Shown here: piece by piece, positions 15,532 through 22,803 of the stretch | How the letters are laid out: each line of letters starts with the position of its first letter | How positions within the stretch are numbered: position 1 is the stretch's first letter | Source: Maricaulis sp048269565 | Lineage (GTDB): Bacteria > Pseudomonadota > Alphaproteobacteria > Caulobacterales > Maricaulaceae | Reading direction: 5' to 3' | DNA length: 64,000 nt | Assembly (NCBI RefSeq): GCF_048269565.1 | Contig: NZ_JBLXIK010000002.1 | Location: forward strand, 186,001 to 250,000 | The notes under the pieces: generated by a model | The model's database searches: none | What the model was told of the DNA's origin: nothing | What the model saw: only the letters and a program-made list of their open reading frames with translations | Position numbers and translations under genes: made by a program

Positions 15532-15861
15532 TTGCCCTCAAGATCCCGTCTTCTACTGCTGGCCCCAACGCTGGTTCTGACCGCCCTGATTATCTGGGCG
15601 GTCAGGGCTGGGGACTTTGCCGGCGCCGGCGACTGGCTGACCGGCGAGCCTTGGGGCATCGTCACCCTCGGCGATCTCTATTTCGGTTTCGTCCTCAGCG
15701 CCCTGGTAATCGCGGCAACCGAACGGCGCTGGCTGCCGGCCCTGTTCTGGATTCTGCCAATTTTTGTGCTCGGCAATGTCTGGACCGGCCTGTGGTTCAT
15801 CCTGCGCTGGCCGCAAGTGTGGCGACGCCTTGCGCCACGGGACCGGGCGGACGCGGCGTGA
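15532..15861 (+). CDS. Small membrane protein, about 109 aa (TTG start)
   Basis: The reading frame has AGGAGAAG exactly before a TTG at 15532, which I take as the start. The protein then opens LPSRSRLLLLAPTLVLTALIIWAV, a basic N-terminus followed by a membrane helix. Two further helices follow (LYFGFVLSALVIAATE and LFWILPIFVLGNVWTGLWFILRW), with a short basic tail. It resembles small three-helix proteins of unknown function and I do not assign a family. Extending the frame further upstream would overlap the symporter gene in another phase. Confidence 0.6.
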   Translation: MPSRSRLLLLAPTLVLTALIIWAVRAGDFAGAGDWLTGEPWGIVTLGDLYFGFVLSALVIAATERRWLPALFWILPIFVLGNVWTGLWFILRWPQVWRRLAPRDRADAA

Positions 15862-15938
15862 CTGTCGTCACGGGCTGATCGCCACACCGGCGCTAGACAG
15901 GGCCGCGACCGATCAGGCGGGGGAAAACCGCGATAGGT

Positions 15939-15987
15939 CCAATTTGAGCCATTTTCGGACCAAATTTTCAGCCAATTTGAGGCCATT
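15939..15987. repeat. Pair of direct repeats upstream of the 16047 gene
   Basis: CCAATTTGAGCCATT (15939-15953) and CCAATTTGAGGCCATT (15972-15987) repeat with a start-to-start distance of 33 bases, about three helical turns, in an AT-rich non-coding stretch. This would suit a dimeric regulator binding one DNA face, but it is only pattern evidence. Confidence 0.45.
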
Positions 15988-16046
15988 ATCATTCATTAAC
16001 GGACTCAGGTTCGACTTCCATCGCTCGCAAAGAGGCGGAGATCGTG

Positions 16047-16247
16047 ATGACCAGGACAGGGCGCAGCAGCGGAACACTCGTCAAATCAGCCATGCTGTGG
16101 CTGACGGTCTGCATCATGCTGGCCTCAGTGTTCGGTGCCCTGCTGACCCGCCCTGACCCGCGCCCGCAATTGCACTTCGCCCCCTCCCAGCCAGCGCCGA
16201 TCATGACCGCCAGCGCCGTGTTTGGGGCAAAAAACGCCGAACGCTAG
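16047..16247 (+). CDS. Small single-pass membrane or secreted peptide, 66 aa
   Basis: The ATG at 16047 follows GGCGGAG by six bases; a GTG one codon earlier is possible. The sequence starts basic, then has one hydrophobic helix (about residues 13-32, VKSAMLWLTVCIMLASVFGALL). It ends in a proline-rich polar tail, which suggests a membrane-anchored peptide with a periplasmic end. The family is not recognised. Two direct repeats in the upstream region hint at specific regulation. It lies in front of the ffh gene but is separated from it by 254 bp. Confidence 0.45.
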   Translation: MTRTGRSSGTLVKSAMLWLTVCIMLASVFGALLTRPDPRPQLHFAPSQPAPIMTASAVFGAKNAER

Positions 16248-16501
16248 ACGCGCCGCCCCATGGCGCAGCTTGACTCGGCGCGCCCACGCGCGTAAACGCC
16301 GCCACTTATCACGCAAGCCTTACCGCTTGTCTTACCTGCACATCCGTCCCGGCGATCCGGGATACGGGGGAGGCAGGCGAGATCCCCGCCCGGCGAAGTT
16401 TTCGCTCAGCGGGGTCGCGACCCTTTGCGCCTTTGGCGCGACAAGACTGGGCTTTGCGCCTCTGGCGCGGGACCGGCAGATACAGGCAGGACAACGACTA
16501 T

Positions 16502-18028
16502 ATGTTCGACACACTGACAGACAGGCTTGGCGGTATTTTCGACAGTCTCACCGGGCGCGGCGCGCTGTCGGAGAAGGATGTCGATGCCGCCCTGCGCGAA
16601 ATTCGCGTCGCCCTGCTGGAAGCCGATGTCGCCCTGCCGGTCGTCAAATCCGTCATCAAGCAGATCCGCGAACGCGCCGTCGGTGAAGACGTTATCCGCG
16701 CCGTCGCGCCGGGCCAGCAGGTCATCAAGATCGTCCATGACGCGCTGGTCGAACTGCTCGGCGGCGAGGGTGAGCCGGAAGGCCTCTATCTCGAGGGCGA
16801 ACCGCCGATTGCCATTCTGATGGCCGGTCTGCAGGGCTCGGGTAAAACCACCACCGCCGGCAAGCTCGCCAAGCGCATCACCGAGAGCCACAAGAAAAAA
16901 GTCCTGCTCGCCTCGCTCGATACGCGCCGTCCGGCCGCGATGGAGCAATTGCAGCAGCTGGCGGCCCAGATTGATGTCGCCTTCCTGCCGATCGTGCCGG
17001 GCCAGAAAGCCGTCGACATCGCCAAGCGCGCGATGAGCGCCGGCCGTCTGCAGGGCTTTGACGTTGTCATTCTCGATACCGCCGGCCGCACCTCGGTCGA
17101 TGAAGAGATGATGAGCGAGGCGAAGGCGATTGCCGACGTCACGCATCCGCACGAAACCCTGCTGGTCGCCGATGCGCTGACCGGTCAGGACGCCGTCAAT
17201 ACGGCCGCCAAATTCCACGAACGCCTGCCGCTGACCGGCCTGGTCCTGACCCGCATGGACGGTGATGGCCGCGGCGGTGCAGCGCTGTCGATGCGCCATG
17301 TCACCGGCCTGCCGATCAAATTTCTCGGTGTCTCGGAAAAGCCCGACGGGCTCGATGCTTTCGATGCCCGCCGCGTTGCCGGCCGCATTCTCGGCCGCGG
17401 CGATATTGTCTCGCTGGTCGAAAAGGCCAGCCAGGATATCGACCAGGCAAAAGCCGAACGCATGGCCAGGAAGATGGCCAAGGGCAAGTTCGACCTCGAC
17501 GATCTGCGCGAACAATTCGGCCAGCTCAAGAAAATGGGCGGGCTCGGCTCGATCATGGGCATGCTGCCGGGCATGAACAAGGCCGCCAAGGCCCAGGCCG
17601 CGGCTTCGGGCATGGACGACAAGATGCTGACCCGTCAGGAAGCCATCATCCTGTCGATGACCAAGGCCGAGCGCGCCAAGCCCGAGATTCTCAAGGCCAG
17701 CCGCAAGAAACGCATCGCCGCCGGTTCCGGTGTCGATGTCGCCGACGTCAACAAGCTGCTCAAGATGCACCGGCAGATGTCGGACATGATGAAAAAGGCC
17801 TCCAAGGGCGGCCGTGGCGGCCTCGCCGGCATGATGGGCGGCATGGGTGGCAGCATGCCCAAGGGCATGGGCGGCCCGATGGGTGGCCAGCAGCCCTCGC
17901 TCGGCGAGATCCCGAAAGACTTTCCCGGCCTTGGCGCAACCAAACCCGCCTCACCACCGGGCCTGCCCGGCCTCGGTGGCACCCCGCTCGGACCCGATGG
18001 CCTGCCAATCGGCTTCCCGAAGAAATAA
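16502..18028 (+). CDS. ffh: Signal recognition particle protein Ffh
   Basis: A 508-aa SRP GTPase that binds 4.5S RNA and signal peptides of nascent membrane proteins and delivers them to FtsY. The N domain covers about residues 1-90. The G domain has a P-loop GLQGSGKTTT (109-118), DTAGR (192-196) and the later TRMDGDGRGG motif. The M domain begins about residue 320 and is rich in methionine, with many Met-Gly pairs between residues 440 and 475. A Pro/Gly-rich tail of about 40 residues follows, longer than in E. coli Ffh. The start MFDTLTDRLGG matches the family; the upstream frame does not. It is followed closely by rpsP. Confidence 0.97.
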   Translation: MFDTLTDRLGGIFDSLTGRGALSEKDVDAALREIRVALLEADVALPVVKSVIKQIRERAVGEDVIRAVAPGQQVIKIVHDALVELLGGEGEPEGLYLEGEPPIAILMAGLQGSGKTTTAGKLAKRITESHKKKVLLASLDTRRPAAMEQLQQLAAQIDVAFLPIVPGQKAVDIAKRAMSAGRLQGFDVVILDTAGRTSVDEEMMSEAKAIADVTHPHETLLVADALTGQDAVNTAAKFHERLPLTGLVLTRMDGDGRGGAALSMRHVTGLPIKFLGVSEKPDGLDAFDARRVAGRILGRGDIVSLVEKASQDIDQAKAERMARKMAKGKFDLDDLREQFGQLKKMGGLGSIMGMLPGMNKAAKAQAAASGMDDKMLTRQEAIILSMTKAERAKPEILKASRKKRIAAGSGVDVADVNKLLKMHRQMSDMMKKASKGGRGGLAGMMGGMGGSMPKGMGGPMGGQQPSLGEIPKDFPGLGATKPASPPGLPGLGGTPLGPDGLPIGFPKK

Positions 18029-18081
18029 CTCCGCATTTTCAAACCCGAATCCACCAGACATGAACCCGAAGGACCAATGCA

Positions 18082-18534
18082 ATGTCTCTTAAAATCCGAC
18101 TGACCCGTGGCGGCGCCAAGAAGCGCCCTTACTACCGTATCGTCGTTGCTGACGCCCGCGCCCCGCGCGATGGCCGTTTCATCGAAAAGATCGGCTCCTA
18201 CAATCCAATGCTGCCGAAAGACGCCCAGCGCGTCGTGCTCGATCTGGAAAAGGCCAAGGCCTGGATCGCCAAGGGTGCCCAGCCGACCGACCGGGTCGGC
18301 CGTTTCATCCACCAGGCCGAAGCAGACGCCTGGGCCTGGAAAGCCGGCTCCAACCCGAAAAAGGGTGAGCCCGGCCAGAAAGCCAAGGAACTCGCTGCCG
18401 AAAAGGCCGAGAAGGAAGAAGCCCGCCTGACCGCTATTGCCGAAGCCAAGGCTGCCAAGGAAGCGCCTGCCGCTGAAGAGGCTCCGGCCGAAGAAGCGCC
18501 TGCTGCTGAAGCCGAAGCGCCAGCTGAAGAATAG
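18082..18534 (+). CDS. rpsP: 30S ribosomal protein S16 with long acidic C-terminal tail
   Basis: S16 is a small-subunit protein needed for assembly of the 16S 5' domain. The conserved core occupies the first 85 or so residues (KIRLTRGGAKKRPYYRIVVADAR, then FIEKIGSYNPM). The protein is 150 aa, well above the usual 80-100. The extra part is a Lys/Ala/Glu low-complexity tail that ends in repeated Ala-Glu-Glu/Ala-Pro units. Such tails occur in several alphaproteobacteria. It sits 53 bp after ffh and 101 bp before rimM. Confidence 0.97.
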   Translation: MSLKIRLTRGGAKKRPYYRIVVADARAPRDGRFIEKIGSYNPMLPKDAQRVVLDLEKAKAWIAKGAQPTDRVGRFIHQAEADAWAWKAGSNPKKGEPGQKAKELAAEKAEKEEARLTAIAEAKAAKEAPAAEEAPAEEAPAAEAEAPAEE

Positions 18535-18635
18535 TCCGGACAGGCTTCGCCTTTTCGTATGACAGACCGTCCTTCCCGTCCCCGCCCGGCCCTGTGCCGG
18601 TCGGGGATCCGGGTGGCGGAGTGAAAGCCCCCTGC

Positions 18636-19196
18636 ATGACCGCCAAACCCGCCGCCGATCTCGTTTTCGTTGCCGCCATCGCGGCGGCCCATGGCGTGCG
18701 CGGCGAATGCAAGGTCAAGAGTTTTACCGGCGATCCGGAAGCCGCCTTCACCTATGGCCCCTTCCTCGATGCCGCCGGCAAGGAAATCCTGCGCGCCAAA
18801 CGCTGGCGTCCGGTCAAGGATGGCTGGGTCGTCGCCTTCGAGCAGGAATTGAGCCGCGAAGACGCTCAGGCGCTGCGCGGCACCCAGCTTTTCGTCCCGC
18901 GCGCGGCCCTGCCCGAGCTGGACGATGAGGAATATTACCATGCCGACCTGATCGGCCTCACCGTCCAGGGCCTCGACGGCGCCCCGATGGGCAAGCTCAA
19001 GGCGGTGCATGATTACGGCTCCGGCGATCTGCTGGAAATCACCGCCACGCCCGGCTGCAATGGCGACTGGTTCCTCCCCTTCACCCGCGATTTCGTCCCC
19101 CATATCTCGCTGACAGACGGTCTGATCACGATCGATCCGCCGGAAGAAGTCGGTTCGAAGGATGAGGAAGCGGGCGGCGGCGAGTCGCTTAAATAA
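18636..19196 (+). CDS. rimM: Ribosome maturation factor RimM
   Basis: This 16S rRNA-processing factor binds S19 and the 30S head. It is 186 aa. The N-terminal RimM barrel opens with VAAIAAAHGVRGECKVKSFT, the family signature. The PRC-barrel-like C-terminal domain contains EYYHADLIGLTV and GSGDLLEI, then WFLPFTRDFVPHIS. The ATG at 18636 fits the family N-terminus; the nearest Shine-Dalgarno-like sequence (GGCGGAG) is some 15 bases upstream, so a GTG at 18621 cannot be excluded. In most relatives trmD follows directly. Here the operon is interrupted by repeats and two orphan genes. Confidence 0.94.
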   Translation: MTAKPAADLVFVAAIAAAHGVRGECKVKSFTGDPEAAFTYGPFLDAAGKEILRAKRWRPVKDGWVVAFEQELSREDAQALRGTQLFVPRAALPELDDEEYYHADLIGLTVQGLDGAPMGKLKAVHDYGSGDLLEITATPGCNGDWFLPFTRDFVPHISLTDGLITIDPPEEVGSKDEEAGGGESLK

Positions 19197-19212
19197 CAAT
19201 AAATACAATTAC

Positions 19213-19350
19213 TTGTCATCCCGGACGGATGCCCGGACGCGACAGCGATCCGGGCGTAGCTCCGGGACCTACCCATTGGACCAGCTGGTCTCACGGGTAG
19301 GTCCCGGATCTGCGCCCCGCCTGCGCGGGGCATCCGTCCGGGATGACAAA
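19213..19350. repeat. Palindromic dispersed repeat, GTCATCCCGGACGGATGCC type
   Basis: TTGTCATCCCGGACGGATG at the left end is matched by its exact complement at 19331-19349. Inside this lies a second inverted pair around 19261-19313 (CCGGGACCTACCC / GGGTAGGTCCCGG). The whole element would fold into one long imperfect hairpin of about 137 bases. The GTCATCCCGG ends are typical of non-autonomous intergenic repeats common in alphaproteobacterial genomes. Confidence 0.8.
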
Positions 19351-19420
19351 AATTGGATTGTTCGGGGTTGTGGGGGCTGTGTTTGTCAGCACTTATCCCC
19401 CACCGTCGACAATCATCCCA

Positions 19421-19503
19421 CGTCATCCCGGCGAAGGCCGGGACCTCGACATAGCAGGCGCGGAGCCCGGTCGATCGAGGTCCCGGCTTTCACCAGGATG
19501 ACG
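19421..19503. repeat. Second palindromic repeat, GTCATCCCGGCGAAGGCCGG type
   Basis: CGTCATCCCGG...GGGACCTCGA on the left pairs with TCGAGGTCCCGG...CAGGATGACG on the right. This makes an imperfect hairpin of about 83 bases with the same GTCATCC ends as the element 70 bp upstream but a different inner sequence. It is another copy of the same broad repeat class. Confidence 0.78.
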
Positions 19504-19882
19504 AAAAGTGAGCCAACTTATCCCCGCCCCCCAAACCCTGGCGCATAATCACCTCGTTCCGGTCGCACGGGAGGCGTGAGCTCAGTCAGTCGCGGCGGTC
19601 GGGAGCGTGCAGCCTGTCCGGGCGAAGGGGTGACATCCCGAGCGCTGGCAGGGCGTCCAGAAGGGTCTGACGGCACTAAACGACCGACCTGAGTACCTTT
19701 CCGGATTGGAAACGGGGTGGAGACAGCCCGGGAAAACTGCACGTGTGGGACGTCACGGATGTCACACTTAAATTATACGCGTTACCGGCATTCGCCGGCG
19801 TCCCACACCCTCCCATCCCTCCAGCGGCCAGCCGCGTGGAGATTTTGGTGCACCCCGCCGCCCCGGCAGACAGGAGGCCGAG

Positions 19883-20194
19883 ATGAGAAAGAACCATCCC
19901 AAACAACCCGCCCACCTTAAATACAATGACGACCCGCTGATGGGCGCCTATCAGGCCGCCGCCCTCGACATGTTGTTCGAGGGCATGCTGGCCGCCTCGA
20001 AGGCGAGCGAGCCGGAGCGCGTGATGGCCTTCGCCGACAAGCTGTTGCGCCATGTGCCCGAGCGCCGGATCGGCCATGCCTGGATCGACAGCATGACGAT
20101 GCTCTCGCGCGACAAGCCGGTCCGCTACCGCGCCGTCAAGAAGCGCGTCCGTGAATTATCCGCCTGGCACGGGTTTACGGATGCGGAGGGTTAG
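19883..20194 (+). CDS. Hypothetical protein, 103 aa
   Basis: AGGAGG lies six bases before the ATG, a near-ideal ribosome site that supports a real gene. The product is basic, with a Lys/His/Pro-rich start, then a helical section (LMGAYQAAALDMLFEGMLAASKAS) and a basic C-terminus (RAVKKRVRELSAWHGF). It has no membrane segment or known motif. It could be nucleic-acid-binding by charge alone, which is speculation. It is one of two orphan genes placed between rimM and trmD. Confidence 0.55.
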   Translation: MRKNHPKQPAHLKYNDDPLMGAYQAAALDMLFEGMLAASKASEPERVMAFADKLLRHVPERRIGHAWIDSMTMLSRDKPVRYRAVKKRVRELSAWHGFTDAEG

Positions 20195-20292
20195 GTGCGA
20201 GAGCCGACGCACCTTGTTTTCGCCGGAAATGCCCGCGAAACTGGTACAAAGCATTCACGGCGCCTGAAGGATCGAAGAGAAAGGCCCATTCC

Positions 20293-20931
20293 GTGCGCAT
20301 CCTGACCGCCATCGCGATGACGATAGGCCTGGCCGCCACCGCAGCCGGCCAGGATGCCGGTCGAGCGGCCCGGGATGCGCGCTACACCTGCGAGATGCTC
20401 GAGGATATCGGGGATGCGCTACCCGGTCCGGTCTATTATTCCCGATATTTTGCCTCTGCGCACGACAATCCAGCGTTTGAGTTCGCAGGGTTCGATGAAT
20501 TCCTGCGCCTGCTCAGCGGGACCCCCTACACCGGGGGGCGCTCGCATGCCTCTGAGGACTGGATGCGGGCATTCCGGCAACTTCCGCTGAGCGTGCTCCA
20601 GGAGGCCTGGAACGGCTGGCGCGCCGGCGGCCCGATTTCCTGTCCCGGGATCGCCGCCGAACAGTGGGCGACGCGAACCGAGATGGAGGCGCGTTGGAGG
20701 CCTATACAAGAAGCAAGAATGCGCGCGGCAACTCTGCCGCCCAATCACCCACTCCGGCTGGAGCCACCGCCCTCAGCCAGTGGCTATTTCATCCAGATTG
20801 CACGGCCGGTTTTCAACGAATCTGGCTACCGGGCGCTACTCCTCGACAGTGAAGGCATGAGCGCAACCATCTACGCATACGGCGAGGACGGGTGGCGGAG
20901 CATCGCCACGGAACAATGGGCGTACTACTGA
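20293..20931 (+). CDS. Secreted hypothetical protein, 212 aa (GTG start)
   Basis: The GTG at 20293 is preceded by AAAGG. The N-terminus MRILTAIAMTIGLAATAAGQDAG is a clear Sec signal peptide with cleavage near residue 19. The mature part has two cysteines (Cys33, Cys117) that could form a disulfide, and many aromatic residues. It contains a DWMRAFRQLPLSVLQEAWNGWR helix and ends in an aromatic-rich beta stretch. The family is not recognised. Codon choice is less GC-biased than in ribosomal genes nearby. It lies immediately upstream of trmD (44 bp). Confidence 0.55.
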   Translation: MRILTAIAMTIGLAATAAGQDAGRAARDARYTCEMLEDIGDALPGPVYYSRYFASAHDNPAFEFAGFDEFLRLLSGTPYTGGRSHASEDWMRAFRQLPLSVLQEAWNGWRAGGPISCPGIAAEQWATRTEMEARWRPIQEARMRAATLPPNHPLRLEPPPSASGYFIQIARPVFNESGYRALLLDSEGMSATIYAYGEDGWRSIATEQWAYY

Positions 20932-20975
20932 CCTCCCCCTCCCCTTTACCCACCATCCCTGCTAAACCCCGCGCC

Positions 20976-21713
20976 ATGACCGAAACCACCCCCCAAATCC
21001 CCTGGACCGCGACGGCCCTCACCCTCTTCCCCGAGGCCTTCCCTGGCGTGCTTGGGGTGTCGCTGATCGGGGCCGCTGCGAATCGTGGGCTTTGGGCGCT
21101 TGAAGCTGTGGACATCCGCGAGTTTTCCCGTCATAAGCACCGCTCCGTTGACGATACTCCGTCAGGCGGGGGTGCTGGTATGGTGCTCCGGCCTGATGTA
21201 GCGGCAGCGGCGATCGATGCGGTGCAGTCTCGCTGGAGTGGTGAGAAACGGCCGTTGATCTATTTGACACCCCGGGGACGGCCCCTTTCTCAAGCGCGAG
21301 TGCGGGAATGGGCAGCTGGTCCCGGTATTGCCGTGTTTTGCGGACGCTTCGAAGGCCTCGATCAAAGGGTCATTGAAGGGCGCGACATGGAGGAGGTCAG
21401 TGTCGGCGATGCCGTGCTGGCCGGGGGCGAAGTCGCCGCTCAGCTTCTCATCGAAGCCTGCGTGCGATTGCTACCCGGCGTGCTGGGTGACCCGGCCTCG
21501 GCCGAAGATGAGAGTTTCGAGGGCGATCTCCTTGAATATCCTCACTATACGCGACCGCGCGTTTGGGAGGATAGAGAGACGCCCGAAGTGCTGCTCTCGG
21601 GGCATCATGGCCGGATCGAGGCCTGGCGCCGCGAGATGGCAGAAGAGATAACGAAGAAGCGCCGCCCGGACCTTTGGTCCCGGTATCTGGGGCGCAAGGA
21701 GAATGCGCGATGA
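20976..21713 (+). CDS. trmD: tRNA (guanine37-N1)-methyltransferase
   Basis: TrmD methylates G37 of tRNAs reading CNN codons, preventing +1 frameshifting. At 245 aa it is the usual length. The deep trefoil knot region is visible: YLTPRGRPLSQARV, then FCGRFEGLDQRVIE, then EEVSVGDAVLAGGEVAA, which forms the AdoMet pocket. The start region TLFPEAFPGVLGVSLIGAA is the normal TrmD N-terminus. The stop overlaps the rplS start (ATGA at 21710-21713), so the two are translationally coupled. Confidence 0.96.
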   Translation: MTETTPQIPWTATALTLFPEAFPGVLGVSLIGAAANRGLWALEAVDIREFSRHKHRSVDDTPSGGGAGMVLRPDVAAAAIDAVQSRWSGEKRPLIYLTPRGRPLSQARVREWAAGPGIAVFCGRFEGLDQRVIEGRDMEEVSVGDAVLAGGEVAAQLLIEACVRLLPGVLGDPASAEDESFEGDLLEYPHYTRPRVWEDRETPEVLLSGHHGRIEAWRREMAEEITKKRRPDLWSRYLGRKENAR

Positions 21714-22108
21714 ACACGATCCAGCAGATCGAACAAGAAGAAGCGACCCGCGTCCTCGGCGACAAGGTCCTCCCTGATTTCGCCGCTGGCGATACGCTGC
21801 GCGTTCACGTGCGCATCAAGGAAGGCGAGCGCGAGCGCGTCCAGGTCTATGAAGGCGTCTGCATCGCCCGCAATGGTGGCGGCCTCAATGAGAGCTACAC
21901 CGTCCGCAAGATCTCCTTCGGTGAAGGCGTCGAGCGCGTCTTCCCGATGTATTCGCCGAACGTCGAAAAGATCGAGATTGTCCGCAAGGGCAAGGTTCGC
22001 CGCGCCAAGCTGTACTATCTGCGCGACCGTCGCGGCAAATCGGCCCGGATCACCGAGCGCACCACCGGTCGCGGCATCGTCAAGCGCGAGCCAAAGAAGA
22101 AGGGCTGA
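21710..22108 (+). CDS. rplS: 50S ribosomal protein L19
   Basis: L19 sits at the 30S-50S interface. The product is 132 aa, slightly longer than the E. coli protein because of a basic C-terminal tail (ERTTGRGIVKREPKKKG). The conserved core FAAGDTLRVHVRIKEGERERVQVYEGVCIARN and the SYTVRKISFGEGVERVFP block are intact. Its ATG overlaps the trmD stop by 4 bp. A strong intrinsic terminator follows 24 bp after its stop. Confidence 0.97.
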   Translation: MNTIQQIEQEEATRVLGDKVLPDFAAGDTLRVHVRIKEGERERVQVYEGVCIARNGGGLNESYTVRKISFGEGVERVFPMYSPNVEKIEIVRKGKVRRAKLYYLRDRRGKSARITERTTGRGIVKREPKKKG

Positions 22109-22131
22109 GCCCTCTCTTCCTTACCGTATCG

Positions 22132-22166
22132 AAAACGCCCGCTGTTCAACCAGCGGGCGTTTTTTT
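22132..22166 (+). terminator. Intrinsic terminator after rplS
   Basis: AAAACGCCCGCTG and CAGCGGGCGTTTT form a near-perfect stem around TTCAAC, followed by a seven-T run. It closes the trmD-rplS transcript. Confidence 0.93.
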
Positions 22167-22203
22167 ACGTCTCGTTAGGGAATTCTGGCCGGTTTTGCCG
22201 CCC

Positions 22204-22263
22204 GAGTCCGGATTTGCGGGTCATGCGGCAATGGCTTGTGACCAAACCCGCAGATCAGGACTC
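22204..22263. repeat. Imperfect inverted repeat downstream of the zincin gene
   Basis: GAGTCCGGATTTGCGGGT (from 22204) pairs with ACCCGCAGATCAGGACTC (ending 22263) with two mismatches. Outer GGCCGGT/ACCGGCC arms (about 22187 and 22264-22270) extend it to a hairpin of about 84 bases. It may act as an end structure for the minus-strand gene at 22273. Confidence 0.5.
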
Positions 22264-22272
22264 ACCGGCCGT

Positions 22273-22680
22273 TCAGGCGCCTGAATCCTCGATTTTGTGC
22301 ATATCTTCATCGGACAGGCCGAAATGATGCCCGATCTCATGCACCAGGACATGCGCGATCAGCTCGCCCAGCGTCACCGTCTCGCGCTCGGCCCATTCAT
22401 CAAGGATCGGACGCCGGAACAAAAAGACGCGCGACGCCTCCGGTGACGGGTCCATGCTCGACTGCTGCGTCAGGTCCACGCCCATATACAGGCCGGTGAG
22501 CTCGAAGGGATCTTCCAGCCCCACAGCCTCGAGCATTTCCGCATCGGCGAAATCGGCGACGAAGAGTTCGACATGGCCGCACAGGGCCCGATAGGCCCCG
22601 GGCATCTGCTCCCAGGCGGTTCTGGCGAGGCTTTCGAAGTCCGACAGGGTCGGCGGGGTCAGATTGGCGGTCGTGGTCAT
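22273..22680 (-). CDS. Metallopeptidase-like (minimal zincin) protein
   Basis: A 135-aa protein with the zinc motif HEIGHHFGLSDEDM near its C-terminus (H-E-x-x-H followed by a third ligand or Asp downstream). This is the pattern of the small zincin-like metallopeptidase family found next to housekeeping genes in many actinobacteria and alphaproteobacteria. The middle segment LGEDPFELTGLYMG-like (here GLEDPFELTGLYMGVDL) and RVFLFRRPI are also typical. The natural substrate is unknown. The start at 22680 gives the expected size; a longer form to 22734 adds unrelated residues. Confidence 0.85.
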   Translation of the reverse strand: MTTTANLTPPTLSDFESLARTAWEQMPGAYRALCGHVELFVADFADAEMLEAVGLEDPFELTGLYMGVDLTQQSSMDPSPEASRVFLFRRPILDEWAERETVTLGELIAHVLVHEIGHHFGLSDEDMHKIEDSGA

Positions 22681-22777
22681 GGCGATATCCGGTTTTGCTG
22701 TGACGCCTCTAACGCGTCCCGGCCACGAACGCACGCTTCAATGCCGCAATATCCGTGAGGGCTTTGGCTTGTCATGC

Positions 22778-22792
22778 GAACAAAAACCGAAC
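22778..22792 (+). promoter_or_regulatory. LexA box (SOS operator) of mmcB
   Basis: GAAC-AAAAACC-GAAC is an exact match to the alphaproteobacterial LexA operator, GAAC-N7-GAAC. It ends 12 bases before the ATG of mmcB at 22804. This predicts repression by LexA and induction by DNA damage. Confidence 0.85.
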
Positions 22793-22803
22793 AAACTGCC
22801 CCC

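Larger units (their letters stand above)
19197..19882. other. 686-bp gene-free region between rimM and the gene at 19883
   Basis: No credible protein gene is found here; frames are antisense or repeat-derived. It contains two palindromic dispersed repeats (19213-19350 and 19421-19503, listed separately). From about 19545 to 19830 there is unique sequence with local structure. A 10-bp perfect inverted repeat GTGTGGGACG (19743-19752) / CGTCCCACAC (19799-19808) encloses an AT-rich loop containing TTAAATTATACG. This could be a structured untranslated leader or small RNA; I cannot match it to rnpB, tmRNA or 4.5S RNA. Confidence 0.5.

Noticed and set aside
19545..19740. RNase P RNA or tmRNA
   Set aside because: The conserved RNase P P4 sequences and the tmRNA tRNA-like domain or tag codons are absent.
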